Source: a virus. Taken from it: 64,000 bases of DNA. A program made the translations under genes and the position numbers. Below the pieces are notes generated by a model. The model saw only the letters and a program-made list of their open reading frames with translations, did not search any database and had not been told where the DNA came from. Where the stretch lies: positions 81,754 to 145,753 of IMG/VR virus record IMGVR_UViG_3300031857_000028; one strand, given 5' to 3'. Positions 35,283 to 45,662 of this stretch are shown in pieces; within the stretch, counting starts at the first letter, position 1; the number at the start of each line of letters is the position of its first letter.

Positions 35283-36215
35283 TTAGGTATCAAACCTAAT
35301 AATAAATATCTGGTTAATGTCAAAAGTGCGTTGTATTGGATTGGCTAATTTTGCAACTGCCACCAATTCATATTTATCATTGTACAATCCAATTGTTGTT
35401 ACATACGGTTTTATTATTTTTGAAGCCATTAGATTGTATAAACTGTATCCATTACTACCACTAGTTGGATTAATATTATTTTGCGTTAATGATGCAGTTA
35501 ATTCTCCATTTATTTCATATACATTTTTCATAGATGGATTGAATACCGATATATTATAGTCAGTCGGTTTTAATGTCACGACGGTTTCATGTCGATGATA
35601 TTTAACATCACTCTCATAGTCTAGGTATAGAATAGAACTGCTTATTAATTTTAATCCATTCAAACCAATTTCAGTAGTTATAGAACCCGTATCATGTTTG
35701 ACTACTGCAATACCGTTTGAATAAAAGATATTACCCACATACGAACCTGTTCCAGATTGGCTTACGTACAAATTACCAAACGAATCATCCGACACGGCCT
35801 TTCCTATTTCATCTATAGTTAAAGAAAAGCTTCCAGGCTTAATTCTATCACCATAAAATGATTGTCCCACACTAATAACGAATACATCATCTGGAAGTCC
35901 ACTAATACTTGATGACGTAATCGTTCCATGTGTATAAAAATATCCTCGGTCATAAAAAAGATGTTTTATAGATTTATGTAAAGAATATTCTAAAAACCCA
36001 GTGTCAGGATTTTGAGTTCCCTGCACTACCTTATCTGATGCATCAAATTCTGCATTTAAGTTTGCGCGATTTACAATAACTGCTCCTTGTAAAAACTCAG
36101 GAGAAGTTATTTCCATACCATATGAGGAGGATACCAACTGCCATGACATAGGAGTTGAACTATATACTTCTTGAACAAAATAATCTTTTTTATTTATTGT
36201 ACCAAACATTTTCAT
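35283..36215 (-). CDS. Tail/baseplate structural protein, paralogue A
   Basis: This 310-residue beta-rich protein has an N-terminal FGTINKKDYFVQEVYSSTPM and a C-terminal TTIGLYNDKYELVAVAKLAN that is nearly repeated at the end of the neighbouring protein (36302-37474). The shared end suggests a common docking domain on the tail or baseplate. No catalytic motif is visible. Its leader contains a large inverted repeat (36232-36282) that may shape mRNA levels between the two paralogues. Confidence 0.6.
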   Translation of the reverse strand: MKMFGTINKKDYFVQEVYSSTPMSWQLVSSSYGMEITSPEFLQGAVIVNRANLNAEFDASDKVVQGTQNPDTGFLEYSLHKSIKHLFYDRGYFYTHGTITSSSISGLPDDVFVISVGQSFYGDRIKPGSFSLTIDEIGKAVSDDSFGNLYVSQSGTGSYVGNIFYSNGIAVVKHDTGSITTEIGLNGLKLISSSILYLDYESDVKYHRHETVVTLKPTDYNISVFNPSMKNVYEINGELTASLTQNNINPTSGSNGYSLYNLMASKIIKPYVTTIGLYNDKYELVAVAKLANPIQRTFDINQIFIIRFDT

Positions 36216-36231
36216 AATTTATTTCTCAACG

Positions 36232-36282
36232 AATAACTGACCATTCCCTATATACCTAGTATATAAGTAATGGTCAGTTATT
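36232..36282. repeat. Large inverted repeat between paralogous tail genes
   Basis: Perfect 14-bp arms (AATAACTGACCATT / AATGGTCAGTTATT) enclose a 23-nt centre that itself can pair (TATATAC / GTATATA). No proper T-tract follows on the minus strand; a short T-rich run follows on the plus strand. It could be a transcript-processing or stabilising hairpin, a weak terminator or a protein-binding site. Confidence 0.75.
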
Positions 36283-36301
36283 TTCTGTGTCTTGTTATTG
36301 A

Positions 36302-37474
36302 TTAAAAATCAAGACGTACACGAAGTAGAACTTCTTCATCGAAGCTCTTTGGAACTGGTTTACTTAATTTTGCAACCGCCAATAATTCGTTTTGATTATT
36401 ATACAATCCTACCGTCGTGATGTATACTTTAGGATTATTCTTAAAATCCGCATACAACAATGAACCGTTGTCAGGATTGTAGAATGTCGGATTATTTGAA
36501 TAGTTATACGATTTATTTCTTAATCGCACGAAATAGTGCGTCGATGAAATAGTTTCTGCAGAACGCGCTTTGAACGCTTTTCCTGTCTTAGTTGCTAAAT
36601 TTAATGAAATAAATAGTCCAGCGTGATTAAACGCAGATTTTTCCACCCCGTAGGTTATACCAGCGGAATGTGTAGTTGGTGCCATCGGACGAGTACTAGT
36701 AATTTTATTTGCCGAGAAAATTGAACTACTGTAGTATGGCGTGGATAGTGCCACCGTGTTTGGTCCAGTAGTCGTACCCGAAGTGTTATTGAAAAATCCT
36801 ACATCTGGACAAATTGCTGTTGGATTAAGGACGATGATTCCCAAATCAGGATATACTATACCATAACCAGAACCACTGTATGCAGTGGAGGAGGTTACCG
36901 AACCAGCCGAACCATCTAATGCACCAGAAATAATTGCATATGCACGACCTGCTTTTGTCGTGGATGTTAATGTCGAACTGAGACGTGCTTCGCCACTGTT
37001 ATCAATATACGTACGAATTCCGTTTGCACCCGACAACGGAAGTTCCCAGTTACCCGGATCTAACTGCTCACGCATACGTGCTCGTTGAATATTAATTACA
37101 TAAATATGGTCAGACTCAACACCATTAAATGTAAACTTTGTATCGCTTGGGTCTAATAATAAATTTCTATATTGACTATAAATTGCCTTAGAAGATAACG
37201 TGGAAGTTTGATTTTCGGCCAATCCAGGTGAACCGCCACCGTTAATGTGTCCGTATGCAATGGAAAATTGTACTTCTGCATTTGCAGCCGATTCACTTGG
37301 ACTCAAATTATACACATCAAAATAATATTCTTTACTGAATGGAATTTGATTTTGCGTGTCAATGTATAGTTCCGATGTTAACGACCCCGTATCACTGGAC
37401 CACAACCCAGTTGTCACCACCGTTGGATATGCCCGTACGATATCGTCTGTTGAGAGTGCTGTATAGATACTCAT
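36302..37474 (-). CDS. Tail/baseplate structural protein, paralogue B
   Basis: This 390-residue beta-rich protein starts MSIYTALSTDDIVRAYPTVV and includes FSIAYGHINGGGSP and SAGITYGVEKSAFNHAGLFI. The end TTVGLYNNQNELLAVAKLSK matches the end of paralogue A. Such proteins with a GLYN-ELLAVAK-S-P tail are seen in large T4-like phages and may be part of a decorated tail or baseplate. It is tightly followed by a hairpin and preceded by the 213-residue structural gene with an AGGA ribosome site. Confidence 0.62.
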   Translation of the reverse strand: MSIYTALSTDDIVRAYPTVVTTGLWSSDTGSLTSELYIDTQNQIPFSKEYYFDVYNLSPSESAANAEVQFSIAYGHINGGGSPGLAENQTSTLSSKAIYSQYRNLLLDPSDTKFTFNGVESDHIYVINIQRARMREQLDPGNWELPLSGANGIRTYIDNSGEARLSSTLTSTTKAGRAYAIISGALDGSAGSVTSSTAYSGSGYGIVYPDLGIIVLNPTAICPDVGFFNNTSGTTTGPNTVALSTPYYSSSIFSANKITSTRPMAPTTHSAGITYGVEKSAFNHAGLFISLNLATKTGKAFKARSAETISSTHYFVRLRNKSYNYSNNPTFYNPDNGSLLYADFKNNPKVYITTVGLYNNQNELLAVAKLSKPVPKSFDEEVLLRVRLDF

Positions 37475-37486
37475 ATGTATTTCCTA

Positions 37487-38128
37487 TTAGGTAGTAGTTG
37501 CTGGATTAATTATAACTGGGATGGTTATAGTTGCCCCGGTTTGATTTCCTATAATTACCAACTGCGTTTCAGTTCTACGAGTTACGTCACGGGGTCTAAT
37601 TGTAAAATCTAATCCTCGTACAACAACTGCATTGGTCATTGGAATATCACCAAAGAATACTGGTACGGTACTCGTTCCTGGTACTGGCGTACTACTTATC
37701 GTGGCTGCTTCAGCATCATATAATATTGCCGTGTATCCAAACGATGGGCCGTTTAATGTACCTTCGCTAGTGGTGGGGGTTATAGGGAACGAAGGATTAC
37801 TTGTATTACTGTACGTAAGCGTAATTGCAGACGTTCCAACTTGTATCGTTGGAATTGAATTTGTTCCTCTATTTAATGTCACCAATTTATATCGTAGATT
37901 TTGCGTTTCATCTGGCGATGCTTCAACAATTGGCATTCGTTCAATTGCACTACCATAATATGCTGTTCCAAGCGGATGTGCCGTGTCATATAATCCATAA
38001 TCTATTTCATCATCCGCAACCGCAAACTGCGTAACATCGAAAGCAGACCGGCCCATTGCCAACAACTCTCTACCTTTTTTTGTTAAAATAGCATCCACGG
38101 TAATTTCATTTCCCGTTAAATATCCCAT
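37487..38128 (-). CDS. Conserved tail structural protein
   Basis: This 213-residue protein begins GYLTGNEITVDAILTKKGRE with LLAMGRSAFDVTQFAVADDE next, a start conserved in virion proteins of environmental T4-like phages. It is followed by a beta-rich, Thr/Pro-rich body and ends RRTETQLVIIGNQTGATITI. No enzyme motif is present. CGGAG stands before the ATG and TATTTATA lies 30 nt upstream, marking the start of a late transcript covering this and the two paralogues downstream. Confidence 0.65.
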   Translation of the reverse strand: MGYLTGNEITVDAILTKKGRELLAMGRSAFDVTQFAVADDEIDYGLYDTAHPLGTAYYGSAIERMPIVEASPDETQNLRYKLVTLNRGTNSIPTIQVGTSAITLTYSNTSNPSFPITPTTSEGTLNGPSFGYTAILYDAEAATISSTPVPGTSTVPVFFGDIPMTNAVVVRGLDFTIRPRDVTRRTETQLVIIGNQTGATITIPVIINPATTT

Positions 38129-38158
38129 ATGTGTAAACTCCGATTATGAAAGGTCTAA

Positions 38159-38166
38159 TATAAATA
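38159..38166 (-). promoter_or_regulatory. Putative late promoter element TATTTATA
   Basis: The octamer sits in the 52-nt gap after the 1562-residue gene, 30 nt ahead of the next ATG, at the same spacing as other candidates. Confidence 0.45.
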
Positions 38167-38180
38167 TATAGTCATAAAAA

Positions 38181-41100
38181 TTAAGTAACATTTAGTTGTC
38201 CTCCACCGCCAGTAATTATTTCTTCGTTCGTTTGAGTTGGGGCCACAATTAAATCAGTTCCTTCACTCAAGAATACTTGGATGGGAGAAAGTCCATCAAT
38301 TGTAGTATCAATAGTATTTTTACATCCCAAATAATTTCGTCGTTTGATAGAGGTTGAATTATCTCTAAAATATCTATAATGCTTTCTCAAATAACCAAAT
38401 GGTACGCGCCGTTGAATTTGTATTGCAAAATAATACATTGACAAGACAAATCCTATCTTCTCCGCAGGGGTTAAGTTATTTATAGTATAATATAATTTAC
38501 CTTCCAACAACGAACTGTCGGATACCAATGTCACAATAGGATTTATTATTTGTGCAGTATTTTCTTCATCTATAGAAAGGTCTACGAGTACACCGTCGTC
38601 AATATTAGGTGCCTGTGTTACGGGACGGTATATGTCTGTATCTCTAGCCTCCGGAGTTCTATACAATCGTACTCGGATACCGGCAGTATTTGCTTGAATT
38701 GCCAACAATGCGGCAATATTTTGTAATATGATTTGGCCGGTCATAAAAGAATTTCCAGATATATTTTGTATAATATAATTATCCACGAATCTATTCGGAA
38801 AATCAATTGCAGACTCTAGTTCAACGCTAGTTAATTTATAGTTGGTCAATACCGGGTCTGGTACCGTAAATGTGTCAAATACCACACGACGAGGTTGATA
38901 ATCAAATTCCGGCGTAAACCGCACCACTTCCCAATTATCTTTATCTAACGAAGGGGGTAGATAGGATGGCACGCTACCCGAATAGAATCGTGTACCATCG
39001 ACTGGGGCTGTATATGATGGTCGAGTTTTGAACGCATAATATTTTTTATTACCGGCACGGGCATCTAAAATAACTTGTAAATTTAAACTACTAGTTTCAC
39101 TTACTTTGACTTCTTGTACAACAACATCGTTTAAATTGTATGATGTACCAAATGACCACGTTGTAATTCCTTCAAATTGTTGTGTAGAATAATTCCACTG
39201 TTGATTTAACGGACGAATATATGCAACACGTTTTTTAATTACTGGAAATTTATACACTCCTTCTGGATGATTGAAGAATGTGTATACTCCCAAGTCTCTG
39301 AAGTCCGCAATTGGTGGTATATCATATAATGCCGGTAAATATATACTTCTCGTCCCACCGTTACGGTCTTTTTCGATTTCCAATCCTAATAATTTTCTCG
39401 GATAGATTCTATCAAATGGTTCAGCGCCCACGGACCCATAATTATTATCATTGTATGGAATCTTATTCATGTCATAGAAACGTGATTCGATGGTACCATT
39501 AATAGGAGTATAATTACTTACTAGTACATTTTCATCGATAGTAAGTATTGCACCCTTTATGTCTTGCATATCTGCAAGTATCACATTTTCCGTTACGTCC
39601 ACCGAAGATGTCAGTAATGATGTTGTGGCTGTGATAACTGGTGTACTTTCCATTTCTGCTTGTAGCAACGTATATTTTGCCGTAGTTTCCGGTTCGGGTG
39701 CAACTAAACCAGAAACGGTATACGTTGCACTATAATCAGGTCTACTACCAGTCAACGAACCAACCGCTTGTAAGGTTTTTCTAGAGTTATTTCCGTAAAC
39801 TCGTGTCTCACGTACTACGGGTACTCTAGTTTGTTCTAGTATTGATTGTTCAATTACTATTCCTTTTAAGGTTGCTGCGCGTGACGGAATAAAATAATCA
39901 ACTACCTGATCTAGTACCGAAGATACTTCCGATAGTATTCGGATATATTGATTTACATCTACATCCACATAGTAATATCTATTATAGTAATTTTTTAGTC
40001 GTTCTAGTGAACGTTCGAAATTTTTATACGTTGTTGTTGGTACACCTAATGCAGTATTTATATTTTCTATACCAAAATTACGTATAATATTCTGATTTAC
40101 AATTTCTGTTGGGCAGTTTGCTAGAACTACTCTGTTCTTACCTCTACTAACTTTTTTATTTTTTTGATTTAGTAAACTCTTCGAACGATAGAGCCGTTTG
40201 ACTCCATTTACATCCGTTACATTACTAGGATACTCCAATAATTTTATTTTATTAGATATATATGATGTCGTTCCAACCGTGGGCACTAGCTGTCGAATAA
40301 CTCTATTAAATCGTGCAATACTTCCCGTTGATATGTTTGACGCAGATACATGTAATAATTGATTAATTGGTACAGAAGTCTCATTTAATAACAATGAACT
40401 TGATACGAGTAGATCGGTATCAATCTTATTAAATGACAGTTGTACCAGTAGGTTTTCAACTGCCGACGTATATGTATCTCCTGCATTTGAACCTGGATCA
40501 AAGGCAGTATTTAATATCATTTCATCAGAAACAGAATCATTCCATAGTCTGAACTCATCGATAGTACCTACGAATGAAGAATTCCCGTACAGTGTACCTA
40601 TACCACCGAGATATATCGTCTGTGTATTTTGCCAAGCCGAATTGAATGTGACAGATTCAGTTGTATATGAATCGAATAATATATCATCGCCTTCAGTTTT
40701 TATCAAACGTAAACTTGTTTCATCGACAGTACTACGTAATGCAATATTGAATAATTCATTATCAAATATTTCTTCGTAATTAGTAATTATTGAAGAACTC
40801 CCAGACGTATTACGTAATTCAAGTCTACCAATTTTTGGTATAGATGGATGAGGTACGGCTAATAACTCCCATCCATTATTACTATTGATGATAGTTGTAA
40901 TTTTATTGGTATCCAATGCCAAATTCAGTTGTAATGTTTCTGGATTGTTCAGCATTGGAATTTGTATATACGGCATCATTGATGACGTTGTACTTGAACT
41001 CACTGCAGTTGATGCACTAAAATACAATCCCGTCGAATTTTCGTCAAAAATATAAAATGAGCCTGAACTTGCTATACCAGTTTCTCGTACAGTTACTAAT

Positions 41101-42869
41101 GAATTTTTAAAGCCTAATGTTTTTATTAAAGTTAATAGCGATGTTCTGGAGCCCTTGGATTTTACGAAGAACGGTAAGTTATGTAACAATCGCTTGTACA
41201 CTTCTGCCGTAATGTCACGACGAGGTTCTTCCTCTAAAGTTCCAAGAATATTATCGGCAAGATTATATATTGAATTAACCGTTGGCATAGTAAATCCAAC
41301 TGCTTCTGCAATTTCATTGATTAAATCTTTCGATAATCCTTGATTTGGGTCCAGACCACGGTCGTATATGTATGGGAAATGATCAACGTATGGTTTTAAT
41401 GTATCAAAGAAATGTCCTATCATGGTCACAAAAGTGATATAAGGAGAATTTTCCTCATGTTCACGTACGTGCGTTGGAATAGTATTAATTAAATTATTTT
41501 CATTAAATTCATCGTATCGTTGTGCAATTTCAAGTTGTGTACTAAACCACTCCTCTACTTCAGGACTATACACTGGTGCAATCACATTTCCTATTTTTGG
41601 CCAATATGACGAAGAATTAAATTCCGTTCCAGTATCTGCATACCACGCAGATGCTGTATATGGCAGTGTAGACCCCGATGTGAAGTATAAGTGTTGTTCA
41701 TATCTATCAAATGAACGAATGATGTTTTCTTTTTCCAGCGCATATTGCGCACTCTTATCTTGAATAAAAATTGCTGCAGCAGAAGATGTTTGCATTGAAT
41801 ATACAGATGACGATAGAAACTGTTGTCTGTTATATTCGATGTTTTCTATAAGTTTTAATTTTTCTCTAAATGCCTGCAAACGCATTGTTGCAGAGCCATA
41901 AAAAACAAACTTATTATAGTCTGTAAAATCTAGATTTAGTTCTGCGGAGTCAAAGTCGTATGAGTACCACTTTCTGAATATTTCGTCCTCAAACGTTTTA
42001 TTCTTATATAGGTCGTCTGCACCTACAGAACCCGTTTGCAGTGATAATAATTTTAATGTAACATTGTTTAAACTCTTACCGAGACTAAAGTCTGTTGCTA
42101 CTCCTAAATTTTTTGGTCTTAAGTATGGTGTTGTATCTATCTGTGGAGGGAATCGTACTCTAATTTTATCAATTACTGTTTTTGCAACTTCTCTACTCAA
42201 AAACACAGGTGTCTGTGTCTGTATTTCGTCGGGAATTGGTTGCAATAATTTTAATTGAATAGTATTTACGGTATTTAAATCTCGTTGACCATATCGCTGT
42301 GCAACCACTACTGTCTGTTTATCGTCACCGTAGTTTAATAATGTCTTAAGTTCACGCTCCTCATCTATATAATTTCTAATTGCAGCGTTTAAGAAATCAA
42401 ATGATGCACTTATCAGTGGCTGAGAAATGTTCACATCAATTAAATCTACTTTTAATTGAAACTGGTACTGAACATTTGCCGTTTGCCGTGCCGTTACTTC
42501 AGGATTAACCCTTATTTTAATAGGATATGTTAGATTGACCTTAATTTTGCTTCTTAATACTGCAGTTGTTGTGACCGTGTTATTATATGTGTTTGTACTT
42601 GACGTATTTTGATTGGGTGGTATACTGGCACTTTGCGATTGTGGAGTTCGATCGGGTGGTAATGCACGTAGGTAGACACCGGCAGGTGCTGCTTCACCAC
42701 CGGTTAATACACCTGTTCTATAATTGTTTGCTAGTTGAGGATATCGCTGTTCGTCCACCCACACCCATCCACCCAACGTGGTACGTATTCTAACGTAATT
42801 TGGAGGAATCTCGTTAGCAGTTTCTAAAGAAAGTGCTTCTGCTTCCGTGAGAGGTATTATATTACTCAT
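38181..42869 (-). CDS. Very large baseplate/tail protein with lectin-like domain
   Basis: This is a 1562-residue structural protein. Features: N-terminal VRIRTTLGGWVWVDEQRYPQ; a helical/baseplate-like region with NEIAEAVGFTMPTVNSIYNL and KRLLHNLPFFVKSKGSRTSL; a concanavalin A/LamG-type module with FVGTIDEFRLWNDSVSDEMI near residue 770; then VDVDVNQYIRILSEVSSVLD and DYFIPSRAATLKGIVIE, a pattern conserved in large phage baseplate-associated proteins; and a C-terminal domain with YYTINNLTPAEKIGFVLSMY. It probably fills the place of a large wedge or fibre-network protein (such as T4 gp7/gp10), but direct homology is not claimed. It joins the upstream gene by TAATATG. Confidence 0.7.
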   Translation of the reverse strand: MSNIIPLTEAEALSLETANEIPPNYVRIRTTLGGWVWVDEQRYPQLANNYRTGVLTGGEAAPAGVYLRALPPDRTPQSQSASIPPNQNTSSTNTYNNTVTTTAVLRSKIKVNLTYPIKIRVNPEVTARQTANVQYQFQLKVDLIDVNISQPLISASFDFLNAAIRNYIDEERELKTLLNYGDDKQTVVVAQRYGQRDLNTVNTIQLKLLQPIPDEIQTQTPVFLSREVAKTVIDKIRVRFPPQIDTTPYLRPKNLGVATDFSLGKSLNNVTLKLLSLQTGSVGADDLYKNKTFEDEIFRKWYSYDFDSAELNLDFTDYNKFVFYGSATMRLQAFREKLKLIENIEYNRQQFLSSSVYSMQTSSAAAIFIQDKSAQYALEKENIIRSFDRYEQHLYFTSGSTLPYTASAWYADTGTEFNSSSYWPKIGNVIAPVYSPEVEEWFSTQLEIAQRYDEFNENNLINTIPTHVREHEENSPYITFVTMIGHFFDTLKPYVDHFPYIYDRGLDPNQGLSKDLINEIAEAVGFTMPTVNSIYNLADNILGTLEEEPRRDITAEVYKRLLHNLPFFVKSKGSRTSLLTLIKTLGFKNSLVTVRETGIASSGSFYIFDENSTGLYFSASTAVSSSTTSSMMPYIQIPMLNNPETLQLNLALDTNKITTIINSNNGWELLAVPHPSIPKIGRLELRNTSGSSSIITNYEEIFDNELFNIALRSTVDETSLRLIKTEGDDILFDSYTTESVTFNSAWQNTQTIYLGGIGTLYGNSSFVGTIDEFRLWNDSVSDEMILNTAFDPGSNAGDTYTSAVENLLVQLSFNKIDTDLLVSSSLLLNETSVPINQLLHVSASNISTGSIARFNRVIRQLVPTVGTTSYISNKIKLLEYPSNVTDVNGVKRLYRSKSLLNQKNKKVSRGKNRVVLANCPTEIVNQNIIRNFGIENINTALGVPTTTYKNFERSLERLKNYYNRYYYVDVDVNQYIRILSEVSSVLDQVVDYFIPSRAATLKGIVIEQSILEQTRVPVVRETRVYGNNSRKTLQAVGSLTGSRPDYSATYTVSGLVAPEPETTAKYTLLQAEMESTPVITATTSLLTSSVDVTENVILADMQDIKGAILTIDENVLVSNYTPINGTIESRFYDMNKIPYNDNNYGSVGAEPFDRIYPRKLLGLEIEKDRNGGTRSIYLPALYDIPPIADFRDLGVYTFFNHPEGVYKFPVIKKRVAYIRPLNQQWNYSTQQFEGITTWSFGTSYNLNDVVVQEVKVSETSSLNLQVILDARAGNKKYYAFKTRPSYTAPVDGTRFYSGSVPSYLPPSLDKDNWEVVRFTPEFDYQPRRVVFDTFTVPDPVLTNYKLTSVELESAIDFPNRFVDNYIIQNISGNSFMTGQIILQNIAALLAIQANTAGIRVRLYRTPEARDTDIYRPVTQAPNIDDGVLVDLSIDEENTAQIINPIVTLVSDSSLLEGKLYYTINNLTPAEKIGFVLSMYYFAIQIQRRVPFGYLRKHYRYFRDNSTSIKRRNYLGCKNTIDTTIDGLSPIQVFLSEGTDLIVAPTQTNEEIITGGGGQLNVT

Positions 42870-42870
42870 A

Positions 42871-43380
42871 TTATTCTATCCTCAACGAATTTGGAAGTAC
42901 ACGGCGATTATACGGTTGAATAGTAACATTTCTTCTGGCAATATCCGTATTAGTTATATTTGTTACTGCTACATTTATAGAAGTAAGTTGATTGTCTAAC
43001 TGAGCCAAATCTAATACAAAATTATTTACCATAATATCAATATTTAGTATTTCTGACGGTTTAAACGTCTTTGTAATTTTCGTCGTATTATTTGCTGCAT
43101 CTTCGAATACCGCATCGGTTGAAGTCTTTAAAATAAACCAATCTTTGGAATACGTAATTACCGCTTCCAAATCAACATTTGCAGTAATATTACGTATATT
43201 AAGTGTAGCAACATATGAATTGTCCGTTCCCAACGCATATTCTATAATAGTTGGATTAGTATTTGGCGCCAAATCATACGTAAACATATCTCCAACAGTC
43301 GTTATTTCTGCAATTTCTGGAAATGGTGTATAATTTTCCAAGTATGGTACTTGGCCCGTTGTGAAATTTTTTAGAGGCAT
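42871..43380 (-). CDS. Small baseplate/tail protein
   Basis: This 169-residue beta-rich protein starts MPLKNFTTGQVPYLENYTPF and has TANVDLEAVITYSKDWFILK and an Asn/Thr-rich end. No recognised motif apart from a virion-like composition. It is coupled upstream to the Cys-rich proline-repeat protein and downstream to the 1562-residue protein by 1-4-nt junctions, so it is co-assembled with them, probably as a baseplate component. Confidence 0.52.
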   Translation of the reverse strand: MPLKNFTTGQVPYLENYTPFPEIAEITTVGDMFTYDLAPNTNPTIIEYALGTDNSYVATLNIRNITANVDLEAVITYSKDWFILKTSTDAVFEDAANNTTKITKTFKPSEILNIDIMVNNFVLDLAQLDNQLTSINVAVTNITNTDIARRNVTIQPYNRRVLPNSLRIE

Positions 43381-43383
43381 ATA

Positions 43384-44361
43384 TTAAAGTTCCGTTATAT
43401 CTACATTTAATTTAATTCTTGAATCCCCGTCACCTAATTTATCATATAGTTCCGACCGTATACCTACGGTAAATGTTGTTGAACCTCTAGGTGTCAACGT
43501 AAGTGTACTAGGTGTTATAACAATTTCCGGATTGGTTTGGAACGTTGTGAGAAAAGTACTCGCGTACGAAGGATTAAATGCCCTAATAACTTGAGGGGGT
43601 GGATACCTGTTGGTGCCTCTATTGTATATAAAATTTAATGCAATATTTAAATCCGGTTCAAAACTTACTATAGTAGTTGGTTCCCAACAAATACCACCTT
43701 CAACCCCTAAATAGTTAGCAGACCTATAATCTGTAGGTATTGGTGCTGTACTAAGTGTACCATCTATACAACGTCTCCATGGTACCACAGTTGGCGTTGG
43801 TGTTGGTGGTACTTGCGGTGTTGACGTTGGTGTTATTATGACAGCCGTGGGCGTTGGCGTTGGCCTTGGACCCGTCACTGTTGGCGTTGGTGTTGGGCCT
43901 GGTGTTGGACTTGGTGTAGGCGTTGGTGACGGACCCGGTGTTGGTGTAGGCGTTGGTGACGGGCCCGGTGTTGGTGTGGGCGTTGGTGTTGGTGTTGGGC
44001 CTGGTGTTGGACTTGGTGTTGGTGTGGGTGGTACTGGTGTTGGCGTGGGGAGAATCACTGGAACGCATCTATAAATTGGTGTAAAATTTATCCCCGTCCC
44101 CATTCCAACACCAATTCCAACTACTCCTCCCGTTTGAGTTACCCCTTGGAACACACATACAGACCCAGGTGGGCAATTTTGTGCCGCAACATCACAATCA
44201 CTGGTTTGAACTGGTGCAGTCGTTGGCGTCGGTGTTGGTCTTGATGACCCTCCACCAGACGAAGCCTCTCTACACTGCCCGCTAACGCAAATTAGCGCCG
44301 TGTCAAACAAGGTATTTGAATTGCAATCTGAGTCTGTTCTACAACTGTCACCAATAGCCAT
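43384..44361 (-). CDS. Tail protein with Cys-rich head and Pro-Thr stalk
   Basis: This 325-residue protein has three parts. Residues 1-100 hold eight cysteines (7, 13, 25, 30, 56, 63, 69, 99), starting [11 protein letters not shown], similar to the start of the knottin-like domain at 5224-5475. Residues about 105-195 are a Pro-Thr-Pro-Ser-Gly low-complexity stalk. Residues 200-325 form a beta-rich end with [20 protein letters not shown] that probably attaches to the particle. A disulfide-bearing tip on an extended stalk suggests a surface-exposed adhesin-like tail component. The stalk is encoded by a GC-rich minisatellite, so its length may vary. Confidence 0.65.
   Translation of the reverse strand: MAIGDSCRTDSDCNSNTLFDTALICVSGQCREASSGGGSSRPTPTPTTAPVQTSDCDVAAQNCPPGSVCVFQGVTQTGGVVGIGVGMGTGINFTPIYRCVPVILPTPTPVPPTPTPSPTPGPTPTPTPTPTPGPSPTPTPTPGPSPTPTPSPTPGPTPTPTVTGPRPTPTPTAVIITPTSTPQVPPTPTPTVVPWRRCIDGTLSTAPIPTDYRSANYLGVEGGICWEPTTIVSFEPDLNIALNFIYNRGTNRYPPPQVIRAFNPSYASTFLTTFQTNPEIVITPSTLTLTPRGSTTFTVGIRSELYDKLGDGDSRIKLNVDITEL
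43797..44050. repeat. GC-rich minisatellite coding Pro-Thr stalk
   Basis: Imperfect tandem units built of GGTGTTGG / GGCGTTGGTG blocks, including two adjacent 30-bp units around 43920-43980, encode the [12 protein letters not shown] stalk on the minus strand. Copy-number slippage in multiples of three would change stalk length without breaking the frame. Confidence 0.8.
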
Positions 44362-44384
44362 GTATATATTCCATTTAAATAATA

Positions 44385-45242
44385 TTAACTAACTTGTATT
44401 CGTCTGTCTGCACTATTCGAAAACGTATTAATTTTTTCATTAACTACTTTTTCTATAATATTTCTATATTCATCTTCTTGTATACGTTCGTCACCTTTAA
44501 TAATTATTTCTTCTACCACATATTGATATAAATTCATAACAAATTCATTTAAATCATTTTCAAACTCACTGAGTATACCCAATCGGTCAATTTTACCTAT
44601 TGTTTGTTCGTATGTCTGGTCAACCACTTCTATGCGTTCTATGATGTTACGTGCAGTTACCCCTTCAGTGGAGTCGTTTAATTGAACACCCGATTTAAAT
44701 ATCTTTTCTGCAACTCCTGCTGCATCAATTTTATTGAATGCCTTTTCAACAAACTCTTTTGCTAAAACATTATTACTTCGTATTGCTGGAGCGTCAATTG
44801 AATTGTTAAATGATAATTGTACTTCTGTTCTAGAATCTGATATTACATCTATATTTAAAATTTTGTTTTCATATGTACCAATTTCATCGGCAAAAAAGTT
44901 GATTGCAACTCTGTAATCACCTGATACTAGAATAATGTTTTTATCTATAAACAATTTAGTAAAGTCAATTCGTAAGTAATTTTTATACGTATTATCCGCA
45001 TACTTCACAGTATGCACTTTTAATACGTCATCCGATAGTTTGACAGTAATACTTAGTACTAACACATTTGTTATAAGAGAGTAGAAATGTAATTCTACGT
45101 TATCATTATTGTCATACCCAAAACTGGCAGGTATTTCTTCGAATAGAATTAATTCACTTGGATTATTTACTACTCTAGACGCTAAAAATCGTATATCTGT
45201 CTTGGTGGTAATATCACTTCGAAAATTAGTTTGATTTGGCAT
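44385..45242 (-). CDS. Baseplate/tail protein with helical C-terminus
   Basis: This 285-residue protein has a beta-rich N-terminal half ([40 protein letters not shown]) and a helical, acidic C-terminal half ([37 protein letters not shown]). The bipartite design would suit a connector between tail parts. No family is recognised. It sits in the baseplate operon with TAATATATG coupling to the upstream gene. Confidence 0.52.
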   Translation of the reverse strand: MPNQTNFRSDITTKTDIRFLASRVVNNPSELILFEEIPASFGYDNNDNVELHFYSLITNVLVLSITVKLSDDVLKVHTVKYADNTYKNYLRIDFTKLFIDKNIILVSGDYRVAINFFADEIGTYENKILNIDVISDSRTEVQLSFNNSIDAPAIRSNNVLAKEFVEKAFNKIDAAGVAEKIFKSGVQLNDSTEGVTARNIIERIEVVDQTYEQTIGKIDRLGILSEFENDLNEFVMNLYQYVVEEIIIKGDERIQEDEYRNIIEKVVNEKINTFSNSADRRIQVS

Positions 45243-45245
45243 ATA

Positions 45246-45662
45246 TTAACCAATCTCCACGGTGTCATCACCGCTAATAAAAACTAGTGTTAATTCAGTA
45301 AAATCTCTATCTATGTTAGCCATTACTTCTCTATTATATCGTTCAAAATAAATAGGAACATAATATCCTTGTGATGCAGTTGGCTGCGTTTCAATATTTG
45401 GACTGACTATAATGGTTGACCCGTCATAATCCAACGGAGTTACAATTTTAAACGGATGGGTATAGGAAATTTCAGGTTGTAATTCTGCCAGTGATTGTGT
45501 AGTCGGTATTACACTAGGATTTATAACCCGTGTATCTACGGTAAATATGTCACCTTCTTGAGAAAAATTTTGAGTTGTTACTGTAATGATGTCATCATTA
45601 TTTTTTGGTAATGTCACCAAAAATTTTTGTAGGAATGAATCTAAAAAATTACTCATCGGCAT
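45246..45662 (-). CDS. Small baseplate-cluster protein
   Basis: This 138-residue protein begins MPMSNFLDSFLQKFLVTLPK and is beta-rich afterwards, with GDIFTVDTRVINPSVIPTTQ and YYVPIYFERYNREVMANI. The first ATG overlaps the upstream gene by 14 nt; the second Met two codons on is an equally good start. No known family. It is read in the same operon as gp6 and gp25 relatives, so a baseplate or tail role is likely. Confidence 0.5.
   Translation of the reverse strand: MPMSNFLDSFLQKFLVTLPKNNDDIITVTTQNFSQEGDIFTVDTRVINPSVIPTTQSLAELQPEISYTHPFKIVTPLDYDGSTIIVSPNIETQPTASQGYYVPIYFERYNREVMANIDRDFTELTLVFISGDDTVEIG

Noticed and set aside
43838-44074. Plus-strand Val/Gly-rich open frame
   Set aside because: It is the mirror of the minus-strand Pro-Thr stalk minisatellite and has no ribosome site.
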